Assembly: GCF_036227105.1 (NCBI RefSeq) | Contig: NZ_CP109434.1 | Location: 4,344,001-4,408,000 of the forward strand | From: Amycolatopsis sp. NBC_01488 | GTDB taxonomy: Bacteria; Actinomycetota; Actinomycetes; Mycobacteriales; Pseudonocardiaceae | Length of the DNA stretch: 64,000 nucleotides | Direction: 5' to 3' | Shown: positions 41,346 to 50,009 of the stretch, piece after piece | Numbering within the stretch: the first letter of the stretch is position 1 | Layout: every line of letters starts with the position of its first letter | Translations under genes and position numbers: made by a program | The notes under the pieces: generated by a model | The model's input: the letters and a program-made list of their open reading frames with translations, nothing else | Database searches by the model: none | Told to the model about the DNA's origin: nothing

Positions 41346-42317
41346 TCAGCAGCTGGCTTGGTTCAGCAACGGCGTGAGCACGGATTCGAGCCACACCGTG
41401 TGCGTCTTGATGTACTGGTCGAGGTTGAGCAGGTCGGTGACCTGCTGCCCCAGCGACTCCTCGAGGTGGGCGCTCTTGATGTGCGCGATGATCGGCGCGA
41501 GCGTGTCGGTGACGACCTTGTCCGCCGATCCGTCGAACGCCGGGGCGAGCACGGTTTCCAGCCACACCGTGTGGGTCTTGATGTACTGGTCCAGGTTGAG
41601 GATGTCCTGCACCTGCTGGCCCGGTGAGGTTTCCAGGTGCGCGCTCTTGATGTGGTCGATGATCGGCTGCAGGACCGACTTCGGCACGCAGGAGCCGCCG
41701 CCCGCCGGGGTGGTCGGCATCGGCATCGAGTGGGTCGGCTGCGACGTCGGGGCGGACGTCGGCGCCGAGGTCGGCGGGGCGCTGGTCGGCGCGGCGCCGG
41801 TGACGGTGATCGTGGCCTTCATGTCCGGGTGGATGGCGCAGTAGTAGGAGTAGGTCCCGGCCTGGGTGAAGGTGTGACTGAAGGTCTGCCCGGTCTGCAG
41901 CGTCGGGGAGGTGAACTTCTCCGGGCCGTCGGTGACGACGATGTTGTGCGGCGCGGTGTCGTGGTTGGTCCAGGTGACCGTGTCGCCGACCGAGATGGTC
42001 AGGCTCGCCGGGGTGAACTTGTAGCCCATCGCGTCGACGGACTTCGTCGACGGTGCCGCGGCGGCCGCGGCACCACCGGCCTGTTCCTGGGCCAGGCCCT
42101 GGTAGAGCGGGACGGCCAGGGGGCTCTGCTTGGCGAGTGCGGCGAGGTCGACGTTCGTGGCCGCCGCGGGTGCGGCCTGCTCGCTGTGCCCGCCGCGGAG
42201 CGTGGCGAGGCTGAACAACGCGGTCGCCAGTGCGAGGATCGCGACGGCGACGGGCCAGTTCCGTCGTCGCCGCACCACCTCCGGCTGCTCGGGGGTGGCG
42301 GGGCTGGGGTTGTCCAC
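41346..42317 (-). CDS. Membrane-anchored cupredoxin with a duplicated C-terminal helical domain
   Basis: The 323-residue protein has an N-terminal membrane helix (WPVAVAILALATALFSLATL), then a cupredoxin domain (MGYKFTPASLTISVGDTVTW) with copper ligands in HDTAPHN and YYCAIHPDM. A Thr/Pro/Met linker (PTHSMPMPTTPAGG) follows. The C-terminus carries two nearly identical copies of a roughly 45-residue helical unit, each with IKSAHLE, GQQV and LNLDQYIKTHTVWLE. The unit is not one I can name. The protein ends with Cys, and another Cys precedes the first unit. It starts at GTG 42317 behind AAAGGAG, directly after copD. Confidence 0.87.
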   Translation of the reverse strand: MDNPSPATPEQPEVVRRRRNWPVAVAILALATALFSLATLRGGHSEQAAPAAATNVDLAALAKQSPLAVPLYQGLAQEQAGGAAAAAAPSTKSVDAMGYKFTPASLTISVGDTVTWTNHDTAPHNIVVTDGPEKFTSPTLQTGQTFSHTFTQAGTYSYYCAIHPDMKATITVTGAAPTSAPPTSAPTSAPTSQPTHSMPMPTTPAGGGSCVPKSVLQPIIDHIKSAHLETSPGQQVQDILNLDQYIKTHTVWLETVLAPAFDGSADKVVTDTLAPIIAHIKSAHLEESLGQQVTDLLNLDQYIKTHTVWLESVLTPLLNQASC

Positions 42318-42342
42318 TGAGGACTCCTTTCGCGGGGTGTGA

Positions 42343-43251
42343 TCAGCGGCCGGGGCTGGCCGTGACGAGGAAGCTCGCCGCGAGGAGGACCACGATGACG
42401 AGCGTGGTCTCGGCGGCGACGGAGTAGACGAACGGGCGGACGGTGGCGGCGTCCCCGCGCAGGACGACGGCGAAGTCGAGGCGGCGGCCGACCCAGCTGC
42501 GGCTGGCTTGGGCGGCGAGGAGCACGACGGCGAGCACGCCGAGCTTGACCAGCAGGGTCTGGCCGTAGGCGGTGCTGAACACCCGGCCCACGCTGCCGAT
42601 GGTCTGCCAGGCGAGCACGACGCCCGCGGCGACGACCACGGCGACCGAGGTCATGGCGAGCTTCGAGTACCGGGGGATCACCGTGGCCAGCTCGCCGGGG
42701 TCGCGGCGGGCCAGGACGCCGAAGAGCAGCACGGCCAGGCCGCCGATCCACGCGGAAGCCCCCGCCAGGTGCGCGAAGTCCGCGAGCTGCGTCAGCCACG
42801 GCGAGGTGCTCTCGACGGCGTGGCCGGTGAGGCCGGTCGTGCGCAGCAGCCCGAGCAGGACCGCGCCGGTGCCGACGCGCCAGGGCAACGCCGTCGCCGC
42901 GTCGTGGCCGCGTTGCAGCAGCCAGGCCAGCACGACGCCGCCGAGCAGCCACAGCAGGGCCCGGGCGAACCAGATCCGGCCGAACTGGCTGTCCAGGGCC
43001 TGGCCGAGGAGATCCCAGGCCAGGAAGTCGCCGGCGGGCCGCTGGGCGGCCCACGCTGCCTGCAGGCCGAGCCCGGCGAGGGTGCCGAGCAGGCCGAGGA
43101 GCCAGCCCGTCACCAGCACCGTCCGGGCGCCGCGGTGGCCGGCGCCCGCGGGCCAGAGCACGGCCAGGAACAGCAGCCCGCCGGCGAACAGGGTCAGGCC
43201 GGTGTAGTCGACGGTGCGCGCGAAGACGTACCACGCCTTGACGGTGTCCAC
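42343..43251 (-). CDS. copD: CopD-like copper transport membrane protein
   Basis: The 302-residue protein has about eight membrane helices and CopD-domain features: DYTGLTLFAGGLLFLAVLWP near the N-terminus, LTGHAVESTSPWLTQLADFA, FAHLAGASAWIGGLAVLLFG and SKLAMTSVAVVVAAGVVLAW. Conserved His residues in TGHAV and FAHLAG are candidate copper ligands. CopD proteins import copper or accept it from CopC. GTG 43251 lies inside the end of the upstream Met-rich gene (58-base overlap), an unusually long overlap. It is followed by the cupredoxin gene after 25 bases. Confidence 0.88.
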   Translation of the reverse strand: MDTVKAWYVFARTVDYTGLTLFAGGLLFLAVLWPAGAGHRGARTVLVTGWLLGLLGTLAGLGLQAAWAAQRPAGDFLAWDLLGQALDSQFGRIWFARALLWLLGGVVLAWLLQRGHDAATALPWRVGTGAVLLGLLRTTGLTGHAVESTSPWLTQLADFAHLAGASAWIGGLAVLLFGVLARRDPGELATVIPRYSKLAMTSVAVVVAAGVVLAWQTIGSVGRVFSTAYGQTLLVKLGVLAVVLLAAQASRSWVGRRLDFAVVLRGDAATVRPFVYSVAAETTLVIVVLLAASFLVTASPGR

Positions 43252-43862
43252 TGTTCACCGTCCATTCGGGACGGTGCTGGAGGGATCCCGACGGTGCCGG
43301 CCGGGACCATCGCGGGTTCGAGGCCGCCGTCGGTGGTGCGGCAGTAGCCGAGGACGAGCGCGCCGACTCCGTCCGGGCCGGTGACGCCGAGGCCGGTGGT
43401 CACCGCACCCAGGAGCGGCAGCCCGCCGACGGTGTCGAGGACCTGTTGCGCGGCACCGGGTTGGCAGGCGGGCACGTCCGTCCCGGGCGGGGGGAGCGGC
43501 GGGGTCGTTTCCGGCGGCGTGGTCGGTGCGGAGGGGCCGGGATCGAGGGGCGGTGCCACGACGACGTCGCCGGGCATCGACGGCATCGACGGCATCGACG
43601 TGACCGGCTGGTCGCCGACCGGGACCGCGGGAAGCGGGGACACCGGGACGTCCGCCGGGGGAAGCGCGGACGGAAGGGGTTGCGTGGCGGGGGTTTCCGG
43701 GGTGACGGGGTGCCCGCCATCCGCGACTACGGGTGGGGTGGCCGCGTCGGCGGCGCCGCCGGGGCGCAGACCGATGCCGGACGCGTAGCCGACGACGATC
43801 ACGACCGCGCCGGCCAGGCTCGCGGCGATGACGTGGTCACGGCGCAGTGCGGGTCCTCGCAC
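43194..43862 (-). CDS. Membrane-anchored Pro- and Met-rich protein, first gene of copper operon
   Basis: The 222-residue protein has a single N-terminal membrane helix (HVIAASLAGAVVIVVGYASG) and then a long Pro/Thr/Val-rich extracytoplasmic region. Three tandem Ser-Met-Pro units (TSMPSMPSMPG) are potential Cu(I) sites. A small Cys-containing module follows (CQPGAAQQVLDTVGGLPLLG, then VLGYCRTTDGG). No family is recognised. GTG 43862 is preceded by GGAGG. Its 3' end overlaps copD by 58 bases, and the last 20 or so residues there are low-complexity. Its position in the operon suggests a copper-handling role. Confidence 0.7.
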   Translation of the reverse strand: MRGPALRRDHVIAASLAGAVVIVVGYASGIGLRPGGAADAATPPVVADGGHPVTPETPATQPLPSALPPADVPVSPLPAVPVGDQPVTSMPSMPSMPGDVVVAPPLDPGPSAPTTPPETTPPLPPPGTDVPACQPGAAQQVLDTVGGLPLLGAVTTGLGVTGPDGVGALVLGYCRTTDGGLEPAMVPAGTVGIPPAPSRMDGEQWTPSRRGTSSRAPSTTPA

Positions 43863-44053
43863 GGTTTCGTCCTCCAAAGAACGGGAATCCACCCGCCGGG
43901 AAAGGGATTGCTGCGGAATGCGGGAACGGGATGTGGGGAGCAGAAAACCAGCTCTCACGTTTCCGGGCGTGGTCTTCACATGAAGGCTGGGTAAAGTCCG
44001 TCGGCCTCCGGGAGGCCCGGTGCGGTGAGTTGCTACGCTGGATGCCGATCCCG

Positions 44054-45490
44054 CTAGTACGGCAGCCGCAGTGTGTGACCTGGCGGCGTGTCGTGGTCAT
44101 GAAGGCGGCCACCGCGTGATCGACTTCAAGGTGTGTTGGATCTCGAAGAAGACGCGGTGGCCGCGTCGAGAACTGTAGTTGATGATCGTCTGGCTCGGTG
44201 GCAGGCCGGGTTCGATGACGTGTTCGCGCTGGTCGCGGGGCGTTTCGCGCAGGCGGACTCACGGCGGCGGGCCCGGATGTATGTGCTGGGGCTGCTGTCG
44301 AAGGCGGAGCGGAAGAACTCGTGGACGATCGCTGAGCAGGCCGGCGACCTGTGCCCCGACGGTATGCAACGGTTGCTGAACTTCTACCGCTGGGACGCCG
44401 ACGCGGTCCGCGACGATCTGCGCGGCCATGTGCTGACCCACCTCGGCGACCGCAGTGGGGTCGCAGTGGCCGACGAGACCGGATTCCTGAAGAAGGGCAC
44501 CAAATCCGCCGGAGTGCAGCGGCAGTATTCCGGCACCGCCGGACGGATCGAGAACTGCCAGCTCGGCGTGTTCCTGACCTACGTCTCGGTCAAGGGACGC
44601 GCGTTGATCGACCGAGAACTCTACCTGCCCAAGTCGTGGACCGAGGATCCCGAGCGCTGCCGTGAGGCCGGGATCGCCGACACCGTGACGTTCGCGACCA
44701 AACCCCAGCTCGCCCAGCGGATGCTGGAACGGCTGCTCGACACCGGCTCCGACCTCGAGTGGTTCACCGCCGACGAGGCCTACGGCGACAACCCCGGACT
44801 GCGCAGCTGGTGCGAACAGGCCGGACTGAACTACGTCATGGCCATCTCGTGTGATCACCGCTTCGGCACCCCGGCCGGGACGTTGCGGGCTGACGAGCTC
44901 GCCGCTGCGGCACCGCGCAAGGGCTGGCAACGCCTCTCCGCCGGGATCGGCAGCAAAGGACACCGGCTCTACGACTGGCTGCTGCTCGACCCCGCCACCA
45001 CCGGCGGGCATCAGCTGCTGGTTCGCCGCTCGATCAGCAAACCCACCGAGCTGGCCTACTACATCTGCCACTCCACCTACCCCGTCCCCGTTGCCGAGCT
45101 CGTCCGGGTCGCCGGATCCCGTTGGGCGGTGGAGGAAACGTTCCAGTTCGCCAAGAACGAGACCGGCTTGGACCACTACCAGGTCCGCAAATACCAGGCG
45201 TGGTACCGGCACATCACCCTGTCCATGCTCGCCGCCGCGTTCCTCGCCACCACCGCCCACGATGAACGGTCCCGCATCGAAAAGGGGGCACCTCCGACAC
45301 TGCAGAACAGTTAATTCCCTTATCCTGCAATGAAATCAGACGACTCTTGGCCACCGGCACCGACCCCGTCCACCCACCAGAACACACCGATCACTGGTCA
45401 CTGTGGCGACGACGCCACCAAACCCGCGCCCGCCACGGCCACTACCAGCGACAACGCGACAAACATCCCAGACTGCGGCTGCCGTACTAG
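44054..45490 (+). mobile_element. Complete IS701-family insertion sequence with CTAG target duplication
   Basis: The terminal inverted repeats TACGGCAGCCGCAGT (from 44058) and ACTGCGGCTGCCGTA (ending 45486) are perfect over 15 bases. Both ends are flanked by CTAG (44054-44057 and 45487-45490), the YTAR target preferred and duplicated by IS701-family elements. The element proper is 1,429 bp and holds one intact transposase gene. It lies between the leftward copper operon and rightward copC, inside what was probably their shared promoter region. Identical ends and an intact gene suggest recent insertion. Confidence 0.92.
44133..45314 (+). CDS. IS701-family transposase
   Basis: The 393-residue DDE transposase carries the family block VAVADETGFLKKGTKSAGVQ, then RQYSGTAGRIENCQLGVFL, with the first catalytic Asp in ADETGF. 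The second Asp lies in EWFTADEAYGDN and the Glu in RWAVEETFQFAKNETGLDHY. The frame is uninterrupted and the length is normal. The start at 44133 lies 75 bases inside the left inverted repeat. The gene is followed by 172 bases of non-coding DNA up to the right inverted repeat. Confidence 0.94.
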   Translation: MLDLEEDAVAASRTVVDDRLARWQAGFDDVFALVAGRFAQADSRRRARMYVLGLLSKAERKNSWTIAEQAGDLCPDGMQRLLNFYRWDADAVRDDLRGHVLTHLGDRSGVAVADETGFLKKGTKSAGVQRQYSGTAGRIENCQLGVFLTYVSVKGRALIDRELYLPKSWTEDPERCREAGIADTVTFATKPQLAQRMLERLLDTGSDLEWFTADEAYGDNPGLRSWCEQAGLNYVMAISCDHRFGTPAGTLRADELAAAAPRKGWQRLSAGIGSKGHRLYDWLLLDPATTGGHQLLVRRSISKPTELAYYICHSTYPVPVAELVRVAGSRWAVEETFQFAKNETGLDHYQVRKYQAWYRHITLSMLAAAFLATTAHDERSRIEKGAPPTLQNS

Positions 45491-45664
45491 GCCGTCCGGG
45501 TGGTCGACGCGGCAAACCGATGGAGCAGGTGACCGTTTTGCCCAGTTCGGCGTCGGAGCAGTGAGAATTGCTTTACGCAGCTGTTTCACGGTTCACGGCT
45601 GTGTGGCCGATTGTGCTCGCTACGGTTCGCGTGCCGCTCGAATTCTCGAGAACGCGAGGAAATC

Positions 45665-46195
45665 ATGACTTCCCGGTTGTCTTTCCCCCTGCGGACCGCC
45701 GTGGTCCTGGGGGCCGCCGCGTGCGCCACCCTGCTGGGCGCGCCCGCGTCGGACGCGCACAGCGTCCTGCTGTCCAGCTCACCGGCCAGGGACGCGGCGA
45801 TCGCCACGTCCCCTGCCGAAGCGGTGCTGGTGTTCAACGAGTCCGTCGAGAATTCCTTCACCGAGCTCGCGGTGCTCGGACCGGACGGCGGCTCGCACTG
45901 GGAGGCCGCGCCGGCGTCCGTTGTGGACGCCCGGGTTTCCGTGCCGCTGCGCCCACTCGGCCCAGCAGGGGCCTACACGATCCGCTACCGCGTGACGTCC
46001 GCCGACGGCCACCCGGTCTCCGGCACCGTCCCCTTCCGGCTCACGGCCGCCGGTCCGGGAGCGGCGTCGCCGCCCGCCGCGACGGCGGCAAGCCAGGGTG
46101 CCGACGGCACGGTACCGCTCTGGCCGTGGATCACGGGAGGCGCTGTCCTGCTCGGCACGGGCTTCGCGGTGGCCCGGCGCCTTTCCCGCGGTTGA
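45665..46195 (+). CDS. copC: CopC-domain copper-binding protein
   Basis: The 176-residue protein has a signal peptide ending near SDA; the mature protein would start with His (AHSVLLSSSP), the N-terminal Cu(II) ligand of CopC. The domain continues VLVFNESVENSFTELAVLGP and YTIRYRVTSADGHPVSGTVP, whose His is the second conserved ligand. A Pro/Ala linker and C-terminal membrane helix (LWPWITGGAVLLGTGFAVAR) anchor it outside the cell. ATG 45665 follows GAGGAAA. It is separated from the copper operon by the IS701 element, whose right end lies 175 bases upstream, so its promoter may be altered. Confidence 0.92.
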   Translation: MTSRLSFPLRTAVVLGAAACATLLGAPASDAHSVLLSSSPARDAAIATSPAEAVLVFNESVENSFTELAVLGPDGGSHWEAAPASVVDARVSVPLRPLGPAGAYTIRYRVTSADGHPVSGTVPFRLTAAGPGAASPPAATAASQGADGTVPLWPWITGGAVLLGTGFAVARRLSRG

Positions 46196-46252
46196 TCGAC
46201 ACAGCGTCCGTGGCTCGGGTGCATTTCCCGGTGCCGCCGAGTGGTCGTCGCG

Positions 46253-48172
46253 TCAGGCGGCACGCTCGTCGAACGGGGTGGCGTAGGAAGGGATGCGGGC
46301 CCGCAGGGCGAGCCGCAGGGTCAACCGGATCCGGCTGGACCGCGGCAGATCCACGCGCAGCCACGGGCCGTCGAGATCGATCGACGCGGACGTCACGACC
46401 GGTTCGCGGTGGCCGTAGTCGTACAGGTCGCCGATCCACGACGGGTCCTCGCACACGCTGTACTCCACGCTGCGGATGTGGTGCTCGGCGAACGCACCGG
46501 CCTGCACGACCACCGACCGCGGCTCCTGCGGGTCGAGGTTGACCAGGTCGACGACTGTCGCCTCGGGGTCGATGCCGGAAACCAGCGCCGCCACCGACGG
46601 CGGCAGGCCCGGCCGCCGCGCCTGCGCGTCGTAGTAGCGGACGCGGGCCTGCTGCAGCCCGCCGTTGTAGACGACCTGCGGAGCGCCCCAGGTGAGCTGG
46701 ACGAGAGCTTCGGTGACCACGGGGTTGGACTGCTGCCACAGGTGGATGTCGGCCTCGGGCACGGCCTGGCCGCGGTACCGCTCCATGCGGGTCAGCCGGT
46801 GCCGCACCTGGGCCTGGGCAGCGGCCAGGACGCGTTCGGGGTAGTCCGGGTTGTCACCCGCGAGGTAGGCGAACCACGGCTCCTCGTGCCCGGCCTCTTC
46901 CTTGCTGCGGAACGGCCGCACGGTCCGCCAGTCGTGGCCGCCCGCCGCGCGCAGCCGCTCGAGGCGTTCGCGGTCTTCCGGCGCGGCCGTGTGGTGCCAC
47001 AGCGCGACGGGGACGCCCATCAGCATCGGGTTGTAGTCGAACCACCCGCGGTCGTCGTAGCGGAAGGGGACGTGCAGGGTCGGGGTGTCCACGTCTTCCC
47101 GCAGCTGCACCGACCACTTGGAGGCGAGGCTGGAATCCGCCTCGGTGAACGCCATGACCTTGCCGTGGGCGAGGATTTCGTCCAGCGTGGGGCCTACCAG
47201 GTCGGTGAAGGTGTCGTCGCCGGTGGCGAGCGCGGCGGAGAGGGCGGCGACGACGGCGGCGTGTCCGACGCTGTACCAGCCGTGTGGCCAGGACCAGCCG
47301 TAGTGCCCGCCGTACCAGCGGCCCTCCAGCAGCCCGCCCACGGTGCCGTCGGGAGCGACGTTGTCGGGGAGGACGCCGCCGTTGGCGGCCGCGCGTTCCC
47401 GCCAGGCGCCCACGTACTCGGCGAGCCAGTCGCGGTAGCGCGGCTCGCCGGACAGCAGCAGGGCGTTGAAGACGAGCCCGGCGGCGGCCAGGTTGACCGC
47501 GGTGTCTCCCACGCCCGTCCGCCGCCGCATCTGCTCGCCCAGCCGCGGGTCGCGGTCTCGCGGCGGCTCCTCGGCGTCCGCGGGCAGCAGCCACTGCAGC
47601 GGGAAGCCGTACGTCGCGGCTTCGTGGGCCAGCCACGGGTACGAACCGCGGTCGAAGAGCCCCTCGCGTCCCGGATCGCTGCCGTTGTGCGGACGGCGGA
47701 TGATGCGGTGCCCGGGGTCGTAGTTGCCGTGGGCCGGGTCGACGTAGAGCTCCGCGAACCGCAGCGCGCGCTCCCGCCACCGCCCGGGCGCGGCCATGCA
47801 CAGGAAGTACAGCAGCAGCAGGCTTTCGCCCTGGTGGAACCAGTCGTAGCCGCGTTCGTACTCGTCGTGCAGCATGCCCAGCTCGGTCAGTTGCCGGGTG
47901 ACGCCTGCCCAGTGCCGCTCCGACTCGGCGAGCAGGTCGTCGGCACCGCCGAGCAGGTACAGCTGAGGCCAGTTGAAGAACGTTTCGTAGAAGTCGTCGA
48001 CGCCGTCGCGCGTGGTGAGCCCGTCGTCGTAGGCCAGCCGTCCGTCCGGGCCGGTGAAGTCGCGGGCGAACCGGCGCCACGCCTGGTCGAGCAGGCCGAA
48101 CAGCTCGCGTTGGGCGATCGCCCAGCCCGGTGGTTCGAGCAGGGGCACCGAGGCCGTGATGACGGGGTACAT
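46253..48172 (-). CDS. Putative alpha/alpha-barrel carbohydrate-active enzyme
   Basis: The 639-residue protein is Trp- and Tyr-rich with no signal peptide. Alternating helices with Gly/aromatic turns (GVDDFYETFFNWPQLYLLGG, DEYERGYDWFHQGESLLLLY, GHYGWSWPHGWYSVGHAAVV) suggest a six-hairpin toroid as in many glycoside hydrolases and polysaccharide lyases. A beta-rich C-terminal domain follows. I do not recognise the exact family. It lies four bases after the last gene of a carbohydrate ABC importer (permeases and binding protein), so it probably degrades the imported oligosaccharide in the cytoplasm. Catalytic residues cannot be assigned from sequence alone. Confidence 0.6.
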   Translation of the reverse strand: MYPVITASVPLLEPPGWAIAQRELFGLLDQAWRRFARDFTGPDGRLAYDDGLTTRDGVDDFYETFFNWPQLYLLGGADDLLAESERHWAGVTRQLTELGMLHDEYERGYDWFHQGESLLLLYFLCMAAPGRWRERALRFAELYVDPAHGNYDPGHRIIRRPHNGSDPGREGLFDRGSYPWLAHEAATYGFPLQWLLPADAEEPPRDRDPRLGEQMRRRTGVGDTAVNLAAAGLVFNALLLSGEPRYRDWLAEYVGAWRERAAANGGVLPDNVAPDGTVGGLLEGRWYGGHYGWSWPHGWYSVGHAAVVAALSAALATGDDTFTDLVGPTLDEILAHGKVMAFTEADSSLASKWSVQLREDVDTPTLHVPFRYDDRGWFDYNPMLMGVPVALWHHTAAPEDRERLERLRAAGGHDWRTVRPFRSKEEAGHEEPWFAYLAGDNPDYPERVLAAAQAQVRHRLTRMERYRGQAVPEADIHLWQQSNPVVTEALVQLTWGAPQVVYNGGLQQARVRYYDAQARRPGLPPSVAALVSGIDPEATVVDLVNLDPQEPRSVVVQAGAFAEHHIRSVEYSVCEDPSWIGDLYDYGHREPVVTSASIDLDGPWLRVDLPRSSRIRLTLRLALRARIPSYATPFDERAA

Positions 48173-48175
48173 CGG

Positions 48176-49114
48176 CTACTCCTTGGTCGCGCCGGCCAGC
48201 ATCCCCGCGACCAGGAAACGCTGGGAGAAGAGGAAGACCACGAGGACCGGCGTGATCGCCAGCAAGGTGGCCAGCGCCAGTTCCGGACGCTGCACCGCCG
48301 CGGTGCCGACCGTCGGGTTGAACTGCGGCACCGAGTTCAGCAAGGTGCCCAGGCCCACCTGGACCGGGAACTGATCGCTTTCCGGCAGCAGGACGTACGG
48401 CAGGAAGTAGTTGGTCCAGTTGGCCACGAAGCTGAAGAAGCCGACGAGGGCGACGATCGGCGCGGCCAGCGGCAGTGCGACGTGGCGGAACGCCCCGAAC
48501 TGGGAGCAGCCGTCGAGCTTCGCCGCGTCGATCAGGTCCCGCGGCACGGCGGTGCTGAAGTAGATGTAGGTCAGGTAGACGCCGAAGGGGTAGAACGAGT
48601 ACGGCAGGATGATCGACCACATCGAGCCGATCAGGTGCACCGCGTTCACCTCGAGGAACAGCGGCACCACGAGGGTGGCGTTCGGCATCAGCATCACCAC
48701 GAGCGTCGCGACCAGCAGCGTGCGCCGGCCGCGGAACTCGGTCATCGCGAGGGCGTAGCCGGCCGGGATCGCCACGCACAGCGTGATCGCGAGCGCCACG
48801 AACGAGTACACCGCGGAGTTGCCCAGCCACTGGAAGATCGCGTTGTCCTGGAAGGAGGTGAGCGCGTGCCAGTTGTCCGCCAGCGCGCGCCACGACCCGA
48901 AGGACAGGGGGTTGCCGTGCACGAGCTGGTCGTCGGTCTTCGTGGCCGCCAGCAGGAGCCACCCCACCGGGAGCACGAAGAAGACGAGGAACAGCACGAG
49001 CACCAGGGCCACGAGCGGGTTCGGCAGTGTCCACGAAGCGCGCCGCCGCCGTGGCGCGGCCGCGCGGCGCACCGGCTCGTTCACTCGCGCGGGCACGCGG
49101 ATGTCAGTCGGCAT
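48176..49114 (-). CDS. Carbohydrate ABC transporter permease (MalG-like)
   Basis: The 312-residue protein has six membrane helices. The EAA loop that docks with the ATPase reads DAAKLDGCSQFGAFRHVALP, preceded by YFSTAVPRDLI, as in MalG/LacG-type CUT1 permeases. The N-terminus is Arg-rich and cytoplasmic. Its ATG overlaps the end of the partner permease gene by 11 bases. No ATPase gene is present in the locus; CUT1 importers in actinomycetes commonly share a MsiK-like ATPase encoded elsewhere. Confidence 0.93.
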   Translation of the reverse strand: MPTDIRVPARVNEPVRRAAAPRRRRASWTLPNPLVALVLVLFLVFFVLPVGWLLLAATKTDDQLVHGNPLSFGSWRALADNWHALTSFQDNAIFQWLGNSAVYSFVALAITLCVAIPAGYALAMTEFRGRRTLLVATLVVMLMPNATLVVPLFLEVNAVHLIGSMWSIILPYSFYPFGVYLTYIYFSTAVPRDLIDAAKLDGCSQFGAFRHVALPLAAPIVALVGFFSFVANWTNYFLPYVLLPESDQFPVQVGLGTLLNSVPQFNPTVGTAAVQRPELALATLLAITPVLVVFLFSQRFLVAGMLAGATKE

Positions 49115-50009
49115 CGAAGAACCCCGATCGGGCGACGAACACGCCGGCGACGACCAGCCCGACCACCAGCAGCTCCACCGAGATCGCCGCGGCGGTGTTC
49201 ACGTTGTCGTTCTGGAAGGCGAAGTCGTAGGAGAGCTGGTTGAGCGAGTAGTCGCGTCCCGCCACGCCGACACTCGCCTGCGACAGCAGCTGCGGTTCGA
49301 CGAACAGCTGGGTCCCGCCGGCGAACGCCAGGATGACCATGTAGACGATCCACTTGCGCAGCAACGGGATCTGGATGCGCCAGGCCGTCTGCCACACGCT
49401 CGCGCCGTCGATCCGAGCCGCCTCCAGCAGGTCGGGCGAAATGTTGTTCAGCGCGCCGTACACCACCACGATCCAGCCACCTGCCCCGGTCCAGAAGGCG
49501 ATCAGGGTGAACAGGACCGGGAGGTGCTCCGGCGCGACGACCTGGCCGAAGGTGTCGAACCCGAACGCGCGCAGCAGCGCGCTCACCGGGCTCACCGACG
49601 GGTCCAGCATGAACAGCCACACCATGACGCTCGCGGCCCCGGCCAGCGCTCCGGGGATGTAGTACAGGAAGCGCACCGCCTTGCTCGCCCCGCTCGAGGT
49701 CAGGCGGTGCAGCAGCAGCGCCAGCCCGACCACGAACACCACCAGGGAAACCAGCCAGAACACCAGGTAGAGCGCGACGTGCCCGACGGCGGCGAAGTAC
49801 CGGAAGTCGGTGGCGGCGTCGACGAAGTTCGACAGGCCGGCGAAGGTGTCCCCCGCGTCGGTGAAGGCGAAATACACCGCGTACACCGTGGGCACGACAC
49901 CGAACGCGATCAGCAGCACGACGTAGGCGGTGACGAACAGGTGCCCGGCCCGGCCCGGCCAGAACACCCGCCGCCGCGACGGGCTCCTGGCCGGGGCGAC
50001 GCTGGTCAC
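49104..50009 (-). CDS. Carbohydrate ABC transporter permease (MalF/UgpA-like)
   Basis: The 301-residue protein has six membrane helices (first YVVLLIAFGVVPTVYAVYFA). The EAA loop EAARIDGASVWQTAWRIQIP is the CUT1 signature for the first permease of the pair. It starts at GTG overlapping the stop of the binding-protein gene (GTGA) and ends inside the start of the MalG-like gene, so the three are tightly coupled. It forms the channel with the MalG-like subunit. Confidence 0.93.
   Translation of the reverse strand: MTSVAPARSPSRRRVFWPGRAGHLFVTAYVVLLIAFGVVPTVYAVYFAFTDAGDTFAGLSNFVDAATDFRYFAAVGHVALYLVFWLVSLVVFVVGLALLLHRLTSSGASKAVRFLYYIPGALAGAASVMVWLFMLDPSVSPVSALLRAFGFDTFGQVVAPEHLPVLFTLIAFWTGAGGWIVVVYGALNNISPDLLEAARIDGASVWQTAWRIQIPLLRKWIVYMVILAFAGGTQLFVEPQLLSQASVGVAGRDYSLNQLSYDFAFQNDNVNTAAAISVELLVVGLVVAGVFVARSGFFDAD

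Noticed and set aside
43567..43600. GGCATCGAC-type triplet of short repeats considered as a CRISPR or regulatory array
   Set aside because: The units are 9 bases, in frame, and encode Ser-Met-Pro repeats in a membrane protein.
46241..49243. 1,000-codon plus-strand frame opposite the sugar importer
   Set aside because: Antisense to two intact genes with clear permease motifs; no recognisable domain.
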